From contig JAVBPZ010000002.1 in NCBI GenBank assembly GCA_031549285.1, forward strand, positions 62,001 to 126,000: a stretch of DNA of 64,000 bases. Direction: 5' to 3'. The notes beneath the pieces were generated by a model. It made no database searches and had not been told where the DNA came from. It worked only from the letters and a program-made list of their open reading frames with translations. Each line of letters opens with the position of its first letter. Position 1 is the stretch's first letter. The DNA is from JAAYCI01 sp031549285 (GTDB lineage Bacteria; Bacillota; Clostridia; Oscillospirales; Ruminococcaceae). The translations under genes and the position numbers were made by a program. Positions 1 to 8,455 of the stretch are shown here, in pieces.

Positions 1-1
1 G

Positions 2-2290
2 GAAACCCTGCACAGTTATTTTGCCGAGGCAGCAACCTTCGCCCGCACCAATGGGTTTAACACCCTGGTTTTTAACGGCAAACAGGGCCTTTCCGTCTAC
101 TGGCGGGACACAGTGTTCCCCACCGCCGCCACCGTCACGGCGCAGGACTCTACCTTTAATAAACTGGATCCTCTGGCTATCTTGTGCGAGGAAGCCAACG
201 CCAGCGGCCTGCAGGTTTGGCTGTCGCTAGACCCCTATTCCTCCGGGAACTATACCAGCGAAATGAAGGGCAAGGCACTCGCGCTGGCTTCTGCCGGCAG
301 CAGTTCCTTTTCGCCGGCGGACACCGCCTATGAAAAAGTGCTGCTGGAAAGCCTGCATGCCTTGCCAAAAAATTACCCCATCGCGGGCATTGTGCTGTCC
401 GGGCTGGATGCTTCCACCCAAAACGCCACCGACCCCACAGCCTGGACGGCAGCCTTCACCGGCACCGTCGGGCAGATTGCCGCCGGGCTTCCCGGCACTT
501 CGCCACAGGTTTCGCTGGCGCTTTCGTTCAACGAAACCGACGGCCTGCTGACCGCCGCTGATGCCGCCAGCCTGGTCCAAAATGGCAGCGTGAACTACCT
601 GCTGCCGGGTATTGCCGCTGGGGCCGGGCTATCCGCGCGGCTGACTACCTGGGCAGATGCCGCCGGCGGCGCTGCCGCACTAGTGGCGGTGCAGCCGCAG
701 GGAGATTCCGCCGGCACCGTGCTGTTCACCGCCGCGGCCAGCCCCGCCTATGCCGGGGCCATGCTGGGCTCTTACCAGCACCTGCAGGCGCTGGGGGGCG
801 GCTTGTCGCTGCTGACCAGCACCTGGGATGCCGCCGAGCCTGCCCTGCCGCAGGGGCTAGCCATCCCACACGCGCTGGCGGTCAACTACCCCGGCCAAAA
901 TGCCAGCACCACCAGCGAAAATTTGTTTATCATGGGCACCAGTGACCCCACCCAGCCGTTGGCCATGAACGGCGAGACGATAGACTCCCGCGGCCTGGGC
1001 GGCGCGTTTGGGGTGCTGGTGAACCTCACCATGGGTACAAACACCTTCACTTTTACCCAGGGGGACGAGAGTGTAGTGGTACAAATTACCCGCAACGAGG
1101 CCGCCACCGGCGGCGGTGTGGCCGAGTACCCACACGACGCCACCCAGGAGGCGCAGCCCGGCCAGTGGGTGCGCGTCACCACACAAATCGCCAGCGCCCT
1201 GACCGACTATACCGACGACGGCTCCATCAACGAGACCTTCCCCACCGGGGCCAGCGCCGTGGTGCAAAACAGTGTGGAAACCGTCCGCTACAACAGCGAA
1301 ACCCGCCGTACCGAGCGCACCTGGGCATACCAACTGACCAGCGGGGACTATTTTCTGGCGAAAAACTGCGAATGGGTCTCCGGTGGCGCCAGCATTACCG
1401 GCATTACGGCGGAAGCGGACGAAAAAGGCGAGTGGCTGACCCTGGCAGGCGCCGGCGCGCCGGCCGCCTATGTTGCCTATGGCAGCGAACCCTCCACCCT
1501 GAACCTGACCTTCTATGACACCGACCTGTCCCAGCTGGAGGGTTTTTCCTCCGACATGGTGCAGGCAAGCTCTATTTTGCCGGGCGAAGACGGCAGCCTT
1601 ACTTTGGTTCTACAAATGGTCCCGGGCAGCCTGTGGGGCTACAGCCTGGAATACGACGGTGACGCCACCCGCCTGTACCTGAAACGCCCGCCGGTGCTGT
1701 CGGATATCCCGGGCAAGCCGCTAACCGGCGTCACTGTGCTGCTGGACCCCGGCCACGGCGACCAAGACCTGGGTGCCGCGGGGCTGATGGGGGATGTGGG
1801 CCCGAATGAAAAGGATTTAAACCTGGCGCTGGCGCAGTCCATTGCGTACCGCCTGCGGCAGCTGGGCGCCACCGTCACCATGATCCGGGACGACGATACC
1901 TTCTATACGCTGGAGGAGCGCCTGGCCGCCCAAACTACCCAAAAACCGGACTTTTTCCTGGCGGTGCACCACAACGCGCTGGACCCCACCCGCGATTTGA
2001 ACGACGTCGCCGGTATGCAGGCCTATTACTATGGCATATATGACGCACCGCCCGCCGGCGCCTTTGCCCAAAACCTGATGTCCGCCATGGCGGCGGCCAC
2101 CGGCCGCAGCGCGAGCGAACCCAAATGGGGCTATTATTACGTCACCCGCACCACTGCCTGTCCCTCGGTGCTGTTCGAGTACGGCTTTGTGACCAACCCC
2201 GCCGAGTTTGAAGACCTGACCAGCACCGACGGCATATGGGCCGCCGCCTGCGCCACCGCCGAAGGGATTTTGGCCAGCGTGCCGTCTTAG
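2..2290 (+). CDS. N-acetylmuramoyl-L-alanine amidase with GHL10-like N-terminal region (5' truncated by window)
   Basis: The reading frame is open from base 2, so the true start lies upstream; 762 residues are visible. The C-terminal ~185 residues are an Amidase_3 domain, which cleaves the bond between MurNAc and the stem peptide in peptidoglycan. Its zinc and catalytic residues are present: His in LDPGHG, Glu in NEKDLNL, His in VHHNA and Glu in LFEYGF. The visible N-terminus (FNTLVFNGKQG) resembles the start of glycosyl-hydrolase-like GHL10/YddW proteins. The middle section has a beta-rich, Thr/Ala-rich look typical of extracellular wall proteins. It is probably secreted, but the signal peptide is outside the window. 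A large hairpin at 2401-2483 follows the gene. The amidase call is firm; the GHL10 assignment is by pattern only. Confidence 0.88.
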   Translation, partial: ETLHSYFAEAATFARTNGFNTLVFNGKQGLSVYWRDTVFPTAATVTAQDSTFNKLDPLAILCEEANASGLQVWLSLDPYSSGNYTSEMKGKALALASAGSSSFSPADTAYEKVLLESLHALPKNYPIAGIVLSGLDASTQNATDPTAWTAAFTGTVGQIAAGLPGTSPQVSLALSFNETDGLLTAADAASLVQNGSVNYLLPGIAAGAGLSARLTTWADAAGGAAALVAVQPQGDSAGTVLFTAAASPAYAGAMLGSYQHLQALGGGLSLLTSTWDAAEPALPQGLAIPHALAVNYPGQNASTTSENLFIMGTSDPTQPLAMNGETIDSRGLGGAFGVLVNLTMGTNTFTFTQGDESVVVQITRNEAATGGGVAEYPHDATQEAQPGQWVRVTTQIASALTDYTDDGSINETFPTGASAVVQNSVETVRYNSETRRTERTWAYQLTSGDYFLAKNCEWVSGGASITGITAEADEKGEWLTLAGAGAPAAYVAYGSEPSTLNLTFYDTDLSQLEGFSSDMVQASSILPGEDGSLTLVLQMVPGSLWGYSLEYDGDATRLYLKRPPVLSDIPGKPLTGVTVLLDPGHGDQDLGAAGLMGDVGPNEKDLNLALAQSIAYRLRQLGATVTMIRDDDTFYTLEERLAAQTTQKPDFFLAVHHNALDPTRDLNDVAGMQAYYYGIYDAPPAGAFAQNLMSAMAAATGRSASEPKWGYYYVTRTTACPSVLFEYGFVTNPAEFEDLTSTDGIWAAACATAEGILASVPS

Positions 2291-2400
2291 GCCGGGCGTC
2301 GGCGAACACAATTCCGGTTTTACGCATCAAAAAATACCGCCGGGCTTCCATATTTTGTCGGAACAAATGAAGAAAACCCAGTTTACAGGGGCAACAACAA

Positions 2401-2483
2401 AACGGGTACAGGACAAGGCGCGGAAACGCCGCACTCCTTTGTGGAATGCACGCTTTTCGCAACGCCGTCCTGTACCCGTTTTT
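2401..2483. terminator. Long-stem bidirectional terminator
   Basis: A perfect 14-bp stem (2401-2414 with 2467-2480) encloses a ~50-nt loop that has its own small GC hairpin. T-rich tracts follow on both strands. It lies between the convergent amidase gene and the alkyltransferase-like gene, so it can end transcription from both sides. Confidence 0.75.
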
Positions 2484-2519
2484 GTCCAGAATAGGTACCT
2501 TGCGCTTTTGAAATTCAAT

Positions 2520-2834
2520 CTAGGGACGCCAGCGGTATTTTTTCATATCTACTTTTCCACCCGGCCGAAAGCCCACTCCTTCAGCTTGCAGCAGCTGCCG
2601 CTGCTGTGCCCATCCGGGTACCAGGCGGCCATCGCTGGCCACCACACGGTGGCAGGGAAGCTCCTCCGGCGCGTACTTCATGGCCCGGCCCACCATGCGT
2701 GCCCGGCGCGGGTGCCCGGCCAGCATGGCTATCTGGCCATAGCTGGCCACATACCCGGCCGGTATCGCCGCTACCACGCGGTACACCACCCGCGCAAACG
2801 CCTGCTGGTCTGTGTCCGGCACCTGCTTCACCAT
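2520..2834 (-). CDS. MGMT-family (alkyltransferase-like) protein
   Basis: A 104-residue protein equal to the C-terminal, DNA-binding half of O6-methylguanine-DNA methyltransferase; the N-terminal domain is absent. The helix-turn-helix and arginine-finger region is visible as GYVASYGQIAML followed by RRARMVGRAM. The active-site motif is PCHRV. The acceptor Cys is therefore retained, unlike true Atl proteins, which have Trp there. It may transfer alkyl groups or only recognise alkyl lesions. It is the last gene of a likely minus-strand operon with the DUF5655 and EEP genes. The start is uncertain: AAAGGG abuts the ATG at 2834, so the next codon (GTG) could also be used. Confidence 0.85.
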   Translation of the reverse strand: MVKQVPDTDQQAFARVVYRVVAAIPAGYVASYGQIAMLAGHPRRARMVGRAMKYAPEELPCHRVVASDGRLVPGWAQQRQLLQAEGVGFRPGGKVDMKKYRWRP

Positions 2835-2915
2835 CCCTTTCGCGCTTTATTCCCCTGTGTTACTCCCGGAAGCAAATACACAAGCGGCGGCGCATATGTT
2901 GCCCCGCCCTTTGCA

Positions 2916-3287
2916 TTACCGAAAGGAAAACACATACGCCTGCCGCAGCCATTCCATAATCTCGCCGTCCACCTCGTCCGGCCGCTGCAGCAGAACATGG
3001 TGCGTCCAGCGGTTTGGGTATGGCTGGGTTGCCACCGCAATGCGCGCATTTTTCACCTCGTGGTCCAGCCCAAAGGACAGTATCAAACACTTTTTGGGCC
3101 AGTCCTTCTTCCGCCGAAACGGTAGCGAAACAAAGGCAAACCCGTATTTTGTACGGAAGGTAATCTGCGTTTTATCCACCTTTACCGTAACACCGGAAAA
3201 GGTGGACAATATCGCCTGTTCCACCGCTTCATACACCGGCAACATCTCCGGCATGGCGTTAAAGAACAACAGGGTTTTGCTATCCAC
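2916..3287 (-). CDS. DUF5655 domain protein
   Basis: A 123-residue single-domain protein with a GTG start chosen from a good AAAGGAGGGG site upstream. The sequence (SGVTVKVDKTQITFRT, then RWTHHVLL and a C-terminal amphipathic helix) matches small DUF5655 proteins, which have no established biochemical role. It starts 38 nt after the EEP gene ends and lies 81 nt before the MGMT-like gene, so the three are probably co-transcribed. The MGMT-like partner makes a nucleic-acid role possible, but that is inference only. Confidence 0.75.
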   Translation of the reverse strand: MDSKTLLFFNAMPEMLPVYEAVEQAILSTFSGVTVKVDKTQITFRTKYGFAFVSLPFRRKKDWPKKCLILSFGLDHEVKNARIAVATQPYPNRWTHHVLLQRPDEVDGEIMEWLRQAYVFSFR

Positions 3288-3325
3288 CGCCGTGCCCCTC
3301 CTTTTTCCGGACTACACCGTCCGCC

Positions 3326-4429
3326 TCAGGCCAGCATAAAACGCAGCACCACCGGGTTGTGGTCGCTGTACGCAAAGCCGGTATCCACATTTTCCGCTGT
3401 GGCGGACACATTCCCGGATACAATAAACCCATCCACCGTCACCCGGTAGTTCACCCCTTCTTCATAGGGAAGGTCGGTGCTGCGGCAGGTGGGGACCGTG
3501 TCTATGTTCTGCGCCACCACCACACGGAACCCGTCCGGCAACAGCGTCTCGTCAAATGCATACACCCAGCCCGGCACCTGCTGCTGCGACGGGTACGCCG
3601 TCAGTGTATCGCCCAGCGCGTGGTTAAAATCGCCCCCGGCCACCACCCAGTTTCCTTTGGCCGCCTCTTCCGCCAGCACCGCGGACAGCAGCTGCAGCTG
3701 CGCCGCGCGTATCAGGCCCCCTTCGTCAAAGGCCGACAGATGCAGGTTGATAAGCACCAGTTCCCGGCCGTCCGCTACCGGCACCCGCATCAGCATGAAG
3801 CACCGGTCCAAATCGAAAAATTTCGTCGGGAAACTCTCGTCCACCGGCAGGCTATGGCGTACCGCCTCGTTAATATGCGCCTTCGAAAGACTGAGCAAAC
3901 CGGACTGCACCGCGCCGTGCGGCTCAGTCAGCGGATAGGCCAAAAACGCGGAATGAAAATTTGACGCAAAGACAGACGCCTCTTGCGGGAACGTCTCGGT
4001 TATTTCCGCCGCCTGGTTCACATGCCAGCTGCGGTCAGAGTCTGTATCCACCTCTTGCAAAAAGGTAAAATCTGTGTCCTGCCATTCCAGCTCGGTAATG
4101 GCGCCCAGGGTGTTGCGCCGCACCACTTCCTGGCTTTCGGCCCGGGCATGCGCCCCGCTGACCGGGGTTCCGTCGTCCATCACACCGGTATCCATGAAGA
4201 AGGAAAACGCGTGGTCATAGGCGCCAAACCCAATATTGTAGGTCATCACCGAGTACTCCACCGCCGTTTGCAGCACCATATCCTGCTGGTTCTCCACCGT
4301 CAGTGGCTGCGCGTCCTCTATACGGCTGTACTGCGCCGTCAGGTACACCACGTACCCGCCCACCACCAGCACCACCGCCAGCACCAGGCACAGCAGCACT
4401 ACGCCCACCCGTTTCAGCACTTTTTTCAT
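3326..4429 (-). CDS. Membrane-anchored endonuclease/exonuclease/phosphatase (EEP) family protein
   Basis: A 367-residue protein with one N-terminal hydrophobic segment (residues ~8-30) acting as signal or anchor. The EEP catalytic core follows, with the expected motifs in order: Asn in TYNIGF, Glu in LQEVD, NLHLSAFD, GGDFNH, and the C-terminal SDHNPV. The fold hydrolyses phosphodiester or phosphoester bonds in nucleic acids, sphingomyelin or phosphoinositides. The N-terminal anchor suggests it acts outside the cytoplasm; the substrate cannot be read from sequence. The ATG has a strong GGAGGGAG site. It heads a likely three-gene minus-strand operon. Confidence 0.88.
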   Translation of the reverse strand: MKKVLKRVGVVLLCLVLAVVLVVGGYVVYLTAQYSRIEDAQPLTVENQQDMVLQTAVEYSVMTYNIGFGAYDHAFSFFMDTGVMDDGTPVSGAHARAESQEVVRRNTLGAITELEWQDTDFTFLQEVDTDSDRSWHVNQAAEITETFPQEASVFASNFHSAFLAYPLTEPHGAVQSGLLSLSKAHINEAVRHSLPVDESFPTKFFDLDRCFMLMRVPVADGRELVLINLHLSAFDEGGLIRAAQLQLLSAVLAEEAAKGNWVVAGGDFNHALGDTLTAYPSQQQVPGWVYAFDETLLPDGFRVVVAQNIDTVPTCRSTDLPYEEGVNYRVTVDGFIVSGNVSATAENVDTGFAYSDHNPVVLRFMLA

Positions 4430-4636
4430 TTTTGGCTCCCTCCTTTGCCGCGCATGCGTGGAACGTTCCCGCCGGTAGAACCTGGATACTATAAGTCAGC
4501 TTTCTCCGGCACAGCCTTTTGTTTTTCGGCTATCGTTTCTTTTTTATGCAACCTACATTTTCGTGCGTACCCTTTTACAATATTTTTGCGCATCCACAAC
4601 ATTCTGCCCGGCGTGGCGACGTCTGTCACCGCCGTG

Positions 4637-5464
4637 CTACAGCGGCTGGCACACCGGGCAAAAGTACACACTGCCGCCCATGTATGCCTGTTTTTGTATG
4701 GCCGCGCCACACACCGGACAGGGCTCGCCCGCTGTTTTCGCGCACAGCAGCGTTTGGTACCCACCGGTGTTTCCAAACAAATCCTTCTCGGTGTCCCGGC
4801 CGCCGCGGTCGGTCATCTCTGCCAGGGTTTCCTTCACGCTGGCATACAGCTTTCCCTTTTGCTGCGGCTCCAATGTGGCCAGTTTCCGCTTTGGGTGCAC
4901 CCCGGCGCGGAACAAAATATCCTGCAGCACCCCGTTTCCCAAACCTGGCACCCGCTGCTCGGTGGCCAAAAACGCTTTTGCCGACAGGGTCTGCTTTGCC
5001 CCTGCCAGCAGTTCCTCGAAATAGGTTTCGCCAAACTCCTCCGCCAGCGGGGACGGTTTTTTCCCTGCGCCATCCAGATACGGGTTTTCATATTCCCCCG
5101 CGCGAAACGCGAACATCATGGCGTACATCTGCACCCCACAGGTAAACAGGCTGCCATCCCCAAAGGCAAGGCGCAGCATCACCTTGCCATCCGGCTGCCC
5201 GCCCGGCGGAGTATAGCGTGCCAGCACCCCTTCGCCCAGGGCCAGGCGCACCCCGCCGCCCATGTCCACAAGCACATAACCGCCCACCGGCCGGGCCGCG
5301 CCGGCCGTCTTTCCCGTCAGCAGCGGGCCATACCCGGCCGGGTCCCCCGCATAAAAAGCAAACCCGTGCGGGACCAGCGCCGCGGCGGCCTCCTGCACGG
5401 TCTTGCCGCGTACTTCTTCATTCCATTGCCTGGCCAGCACCACCGCCTCCGGCAACTCCATCAT
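4637..5464 (-). CDS. Nei/Fpg-like DNA glycosylase lacking the N-terminal proline
   Basis: 275 residues. The C-terminus has the Fpg/Nei zinc finger (CPVCG ... YFCPVC) and the centre has a helix-two-turn-helix region (EQRVPGLGNGVLQDILF). In Fpg and Nei the mature N-terminus is Pro-Glu, with Pro as Schiff-base nucleophile. Here the chain begins M-M-E-L-P-E, so the Glu is kept and Met replaces Pro. The first of two adjacent ATGs (5464) was chosen because it aligns with MPELPE; AGAAAGG lies upstream. Clostridial proteins annotated as endonuclease VIII that start MIELPE seem related, from memory. Lyase chemistry is doubtful; binding or monofunctional glycosylase activity is possible. Confidence 0.8.
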   Translation of the reverse strand: MMELPEAVVLARQWNEEVRGKTVQEAAAALVPHGFAFYAGDPAGYGPLLTGKTAGAARPVGGYVLVDMGGGVRLALGEGVLARYTPPGGQPDGKVMLRLAFGDGSLFTCGVQMYAMMFAFRAGEYENPYLDGAGKKPSPLAEEFGETYFEELLAGAKQTLSAKAFLATEQRVPGLGNGVLQDILFRAGVHPKRKLATLEPQQKGKLYASVKETLAEMTDRGGRDTEKDLFGNTGGYQTLLCAKTAGEPCPVCGAAIQKQAYMGGSVYFCPVCQPL

Positions 5465-5587
5465 ACGGGAACACCTGCCTTTCTCCACAAGTTGCACACT
5501 GCTTACCGGAACACCGGCCGTGAAACAACCTACGGCAACCCTGCGCTCCATTTCAGTTTGGAAAAGAATACTTTGTACGTTCATTTT

Positions 5588-5620
5588 AAAAAAACCAGCA
5601 GCCGCAGCCGCCGGTTTTTT
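5588..5620 (-). terminator. Rho-independent terminator of the BadF-type gene
   Basis: An AAAAAACC...GGTTTTTT hairpin with a GC-rich interrupted inner stem and a T run on both strands. It lies 74 nt after the BadF-type stop and before the Nei-like gene, both on the minus strand. Confidence 0.75.
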
Positions 5621-5693
5621 CACAGCACATTCTTTTACCGATTGTTTTGCACTGCAACCGCCCGCCATAAAGGCTATCGCGCATGGTCAAAAA

Positions 5694-6638
5694 TTACTGC
5701 CGACCGGACCCGCGCAGGGCCAGCCGCTCTTTCGCCAGCAGCACCGCGCCTGCCGCACCATCACTGCGTGGCGGCACACACCGCAGGTCCGGGTATTTTT
5801 GGCTGATGCTTTTCTTGAACGCAATGCCTATATACGCGTCGTTCAGCAGCACCTGGCCCGCCACCGCCAGCACACCGTCCCGCAGCGCCAGGCGCTCTAT
5901 CACCGGCTCCACCAGGGCGGTCAGCTGCTGCACCGCCACCTCTACAATACCCAGCGCCACCTTGTCCTGTGCCTGGCACGCACGCGGCAGGCACGCCGCC
6001 AGAGCGCATATTTCCTGCGCGCTGGGTGCGCCGCTGCGCAACAGGCGCGCCAGGTCGGCACTGCCGGCCAGCGAAAAGGTCCGGTACACCTGCGCGGTAA
6101 GCGCCGTCAGCGGGCCGCGTCCATCACTGGCCCGCGCCACCGCCCGCAAAATCTCCCGTCCTATGGCATAGGCGGAACCATCGTCATCCGCCAGTTCCCC
6201 CATGCCGCCGGTACGGTGCTGGCGGCCCAGTGCGTTCTGCCCAAAACAGGCGGAGGTGTTCCCCGCAATCAAAATAGCGCCTTTGCCGCCACCCAGCGCA
6301 CCCGCCAGGGCAATCTGCTCATCCCCCAGCAACAGCGCATCGCCGGTATAGCCACAGCGCCGCATAACGCCATGCAGCGTGGGGGCCAGCTTTGCGGAAA
6401 TTTCCCGTCCCTGCAGGCCGGCCACCCCGGCGCAAATCTGCCGGCAGCTGCGCACCGGGTACCCGGCCAGCTGCGCGGTAACAAATACCTCGGCCAGGTT
6501 GTGCGCCGCCTCGTTTTCGCCCGCAAAAAAGAAATTGATGGCGCCCACCGTAAAGCTTTGCACCACCATACCGCTTACCGTGGCAATATTCACATTTGTT
6601 ACGCCACCGGCGCCGGAAAGGCCCATGATATAGTCCAA
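5694..6638 (-). CDS. BadF/BadG/BcrA/BcrD-type ATPase (GlcNAc-kinase-like) with altered phosphate motifs
   Basis: 314 residues from a TTG start, chosen because GAGAGGAGAT lies upstream and no ATG is better placed; an ATG 12 nt further in is the alternative. The fold is recognisable from the adenosine-side region (TGGMGELADDDGSAYAIGREI) and the mid-region ALAGALGGGKGAILIAG. In BadF kinases the first phosphate motif is DGGGTKT and the second GTGS. Here they read GLSGAGGVTN and GNTS, so the catalytic Asp and the glycine loop are changed. The family phosphorylates N-acetyl sugars or activates 2-hydroxyacyl-CoA dehydratases. This member may be a divergent sugar kinase or a non-catalytic relative. 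A terminator follows at 5588-5620. Confidence 0.75.
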   Translation of the reverse strand: MDYIMGLSGAGGVTNVNIATVSGMVVQSFTVGAINFFFAGENEAAHNLAEVFVTAQLAGYPVRSCRQICAGVAGLQGREISAKLAPTLHGVMRRCGYTGDALLLGDEQIALAGALGGGKGAILIAGNTSACFGQNALGRQHRTGGMGELADDDGSAYAIGREILRAVARASDGRGPLTALTAQVYRTFSLAGSADLARLLRSGAPSAQEICALAACLPRACQAQDKVALGIVEVAVQQLTALVEPVIERLALRDGVLAVAGQVLLNDAYIGIAFKKSISQKYPDLRCVPPRSDGAAGAVLLAKERLALRGSGRQ

Positions 6639-6842
6639 TGCGCCCCTATCTCCTCTCAAAACCCATCAGCCACTGTCGGATAGGCACAGCCGCATCCCTG
6701 CACTGCCAGAACACTAAATATACTATATATTGTGTGTATAATACCGCATTCCACTACATTTTGCAAGCAAAACCACCCGGCCACACCACGGAACACCCCG
6801 CCGCAGACCGGTGCCTGTTTTTTCCAGATAGCCCAAATAAAA

Positions 6843-7091
6843 TCAAGCCATCGGCTCGCACATCATGTTCACGCTGACGTTTGGCACCGCTGCCAGGCGC
6901 GTGGTCATTTCCTGCACCTGTGCCAGCGGGGCATCCATAACAATGCAAATCACCGACAGATCGCTTTTTGCATACGGCAGGCCCATGCGCCCAATAATAT
7001 TCTCCCGGTACTCATGCAAAATTTCGTTCAGTGCGGCGGTGGATTCAAAATTGTTCACCATCAGCCCTATCAGCGCCACGTTTTTTTCCAT
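6843..7091 (-). CDS. TM1266-family iron-only hydrogenase system putative regulator (ACT-like)
   Basis: An 82-residue protein with the beta-alpha-beta pattern of small ACT-like domains: KNVALIGLMVNN at the start, YAKSDLSVICIVMDAP in the middle, VNMMCEP at the end. It matches the TM1266 family, small ligand-binding-type proteins often encoded near [FeFe]-hydrogenase maturation genes. No hydrogenase gene lies in this window, so the link is by family only. An AGGAGG site precedes the ATG. It is downstream of aroF on the same strand but separated from it by a strong hairpin at 7184-7229, so it is probably expressed separately. Confidence 0.82.
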   Translation of the reverse strand: MEKNVALIGLMVNNFESTAALNEILHEYRENIIGRMGLPYAKSDLSVICIVMDAPLAQVQEMTTRLAAVPNVSVNMMCEPMA

Positions 7092-7183
7092 TGCCGTGTC
7101 CTCCTATCGGGGTCACTTTTTTCTTGCATTTTGGCGGATTTCTTACCACATAATTTTACCGCATTCGGCGGCCAAAAACAAGA

Positions 7184-7229
7184 CAAAGGATATAAATTGC
7201 GGAGTGTGCCCCGCCATTTATATCCTTTG
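7184..7229 (-). terminator. Terminator downstream of aroF
   Basis: A perfect 14-bp AT-rich stem (7184-7197 with 7216-7229) is topped by a GCGG/CCGC inner stem. On the minus strand it is followed by a TCTTGTTTTTGG tract. It ends the DAHP synthase transcript. Confidence 0.8.
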
Positions 7230-7237
7230 TAAACCTA

Positions 7238-7286
7238 CCTTGCTCGGAGCTGCGAAAGCCAGCGTTTTCGCATTCCTCGCTTCGCC
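7238..7286 (+). repeat. Dispersed hairpin repeat, short copy
   Basis: Contains CTTGCTCGG, then a GCGAAA...TTTTCGC hairpin, then CCTCGCTTCGCC. The order and spacing match the 3' half of the composite repeats at 45395-45570 and 62274-62452, although the stem sequence differs. It lies between the aroF stop and its terminator. Confidence 0.55.
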
Positions 7287-7309
7287 CCCCCCAGTGAACC
7301 CGCCGGCCT

Positions 7310-8326
7310 TTACGACTGCTTTTCAAAGAAGCGGTTCTCGCTGGTCACCTTTTGCATCAGCCGGTCAAACTGGTCCGGCGTCAGGCTTTGGGCGCCGTCG
7401 CTCAGCGCGTGGGGCGGGTCGTTGTGCACCTCTATCATCAGCCCGTCGGCCCCGGCCGCCACCGCCGCCAGCGCCAGCGGTTCTACCATAAAGTTAATGC
7501 CTGCGGCGTGGCTGGGATCCACCACCACCGGCAGATGGCTGTGGTGTTTCAGCATGGGTATAGCGCTGATATCCAGCGTGTTGCGCATGGACGGCTCAAA
7601 GGTGCGTATCCCGCGCTCGCACAAAATCACTTGCCCGTTGCCGCCTGCCATGATATACTCGGCGCTCATCAAAAGCTCCTCCAGCGTGCTGGAAAGCCCC
7701 CGCTTTAGTAGCACCGGCACGTCGATACCGCCCAGCTCCTTCAGCAGTTCAAAGTTCTGCATGTTGCGCGCGCCCACCTGTAGCATATCCACCCCCGCCT
7801 CCAAAAACAGCGGCAGGTGCGAGGCGTCCATCACCTCGGTTACAATCGGCAGGCCCAGCGCGGCTTTCGCTTCTTTCAGCAGGTCCAGTCCCTCCGCGCG
7901 CAGCCCCTGGAACGCATAGGGCGAGGTGCGCGGCTTAAACGCGCCCCCACGCAAAAACTGCGCCCCGCTTTGCTGAATGCGCCCGGCCACCTCCATAATC
8001 TGCGCCGAGCTTTCCACACTGCACGGGCCGGCCATCACCGCGAAATGTCCCCCGCCAATCTTCACCCCGCCGGCCTGTACCACCGTGTCCAGCGGGTGAA
8101 ACTTCCGGTTGGCCTTTTTATATGGTTCACTCACCCGTTTTACATCGGCCACGGCGGGGTCTGCACGCACCAGGTCAATATCCACGCCGGAGGTATCCCC
8201 CACCAGCCCAAACAGGCGGGTGTGCTCGCCCTCGGACGCATGAATGGAAAGCCCCTGGTTTTCAAACTGTGTGCGCAGCGTGCGTATTTGCTCTTCGCTT
8301 GCCTCCGGCTTAAAAATTACAATCAT
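7310..8326 (-). CDS. aroF: 3-deoxy-7-phosphoheptulonate (DAHP) synthase, AroF type with N-terminal regulatory domain
   Basis: 338 residues. It condenses phosphoenolpyruvate and erythrose-4-phosphate, the first step of the shikimate pathway. Residues 1-~70 form the ferredoxin-like/ACT-like domain found in Thermotoga-type DAHP synthases, where it binds Tyr for feedback inhibition. The barrel follows, with MAGPCSVES, GGAFKPRTSPY, QVGARNMQN, LKRG and DPSHAAG. Length and layout match the Thermotoga enzyme. The ATG has a good AAAAGGAGCGATG site. No other aromatic-pathway gene is adjacent. Upstream is a ~290-nt leader with a Tyr-rich leader peptide and a terminator, so expression is very probably controlled by Tyr-sensitive attenuation. 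Confidence 0.95.
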   Translation of the reverse strand: MIVIFKPEASEEQIRTLRTQFENQGLSIHASEGEHTRLFGLVGDTSGVDIDLVRADPAVADVKRVSEPYKKANRKFHPLDTVVQAGGVKIGGGHFAVMAGPCSVESSAQIMEVAGRIQQSGAQFLRGGAFKPRTSPYAFQGLRAEGLDLLKEAKAALGLPIVTEVMDASHLPLFLEAGVDMLQVGARNMQNFELLKELGGIDVPVLLKRGLSSTLEELLMSAEYIMAGGNGQVILCERGIRTFEPSMRNTLDISAIPMLKHHSHLPVVVDPSHAAGINFMVEPLALAAVAAGADGLMIEVHNDPPHALSDGAQSLTPDQFDRLMQKVTSENRFFEKQS

Positions 8327-8404
8327 GCCACATCGCTCCTTTTGTTTTCACGGCATGCTTTTTTGCGACACCGTGTTGTTCCTGTTCCATACAGCCCCAT
8401 ACAT

Positions 8405-8440
8405 AAAAAGCCAGCCATCCGTTGCGGAGGGCCGGCTTTT
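8405..8440 (-). terminator. Attenuator terminator in the aroF leader
   Basis: On the minus strand AAAAGCCGGCC pairs with GGCTGGCTTTT (one G-U pair), with an inner TCCG/CGGA stem and a T5 end. It lies 15 nt after the leader-peptide stop codon and ~80 nt before the aroF start. Its 5' arm can instead pair with CCGGCT (8469-8464) inside the leader ORF, which would form an antiterminator. Confidence 0.85.
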
Positions 8441-8455
8441 GGTCATCTTCAGCTG

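Noticed and set aside
3983..5806. Very long plus-strand frame (607 codons) opposite the EEP and Nei-like genes
   Set aside because: Rich in His, Arg, Pro and Gln, without domains, and fully antiparallel to two well-supported genes; it is a GC-bias artefact.
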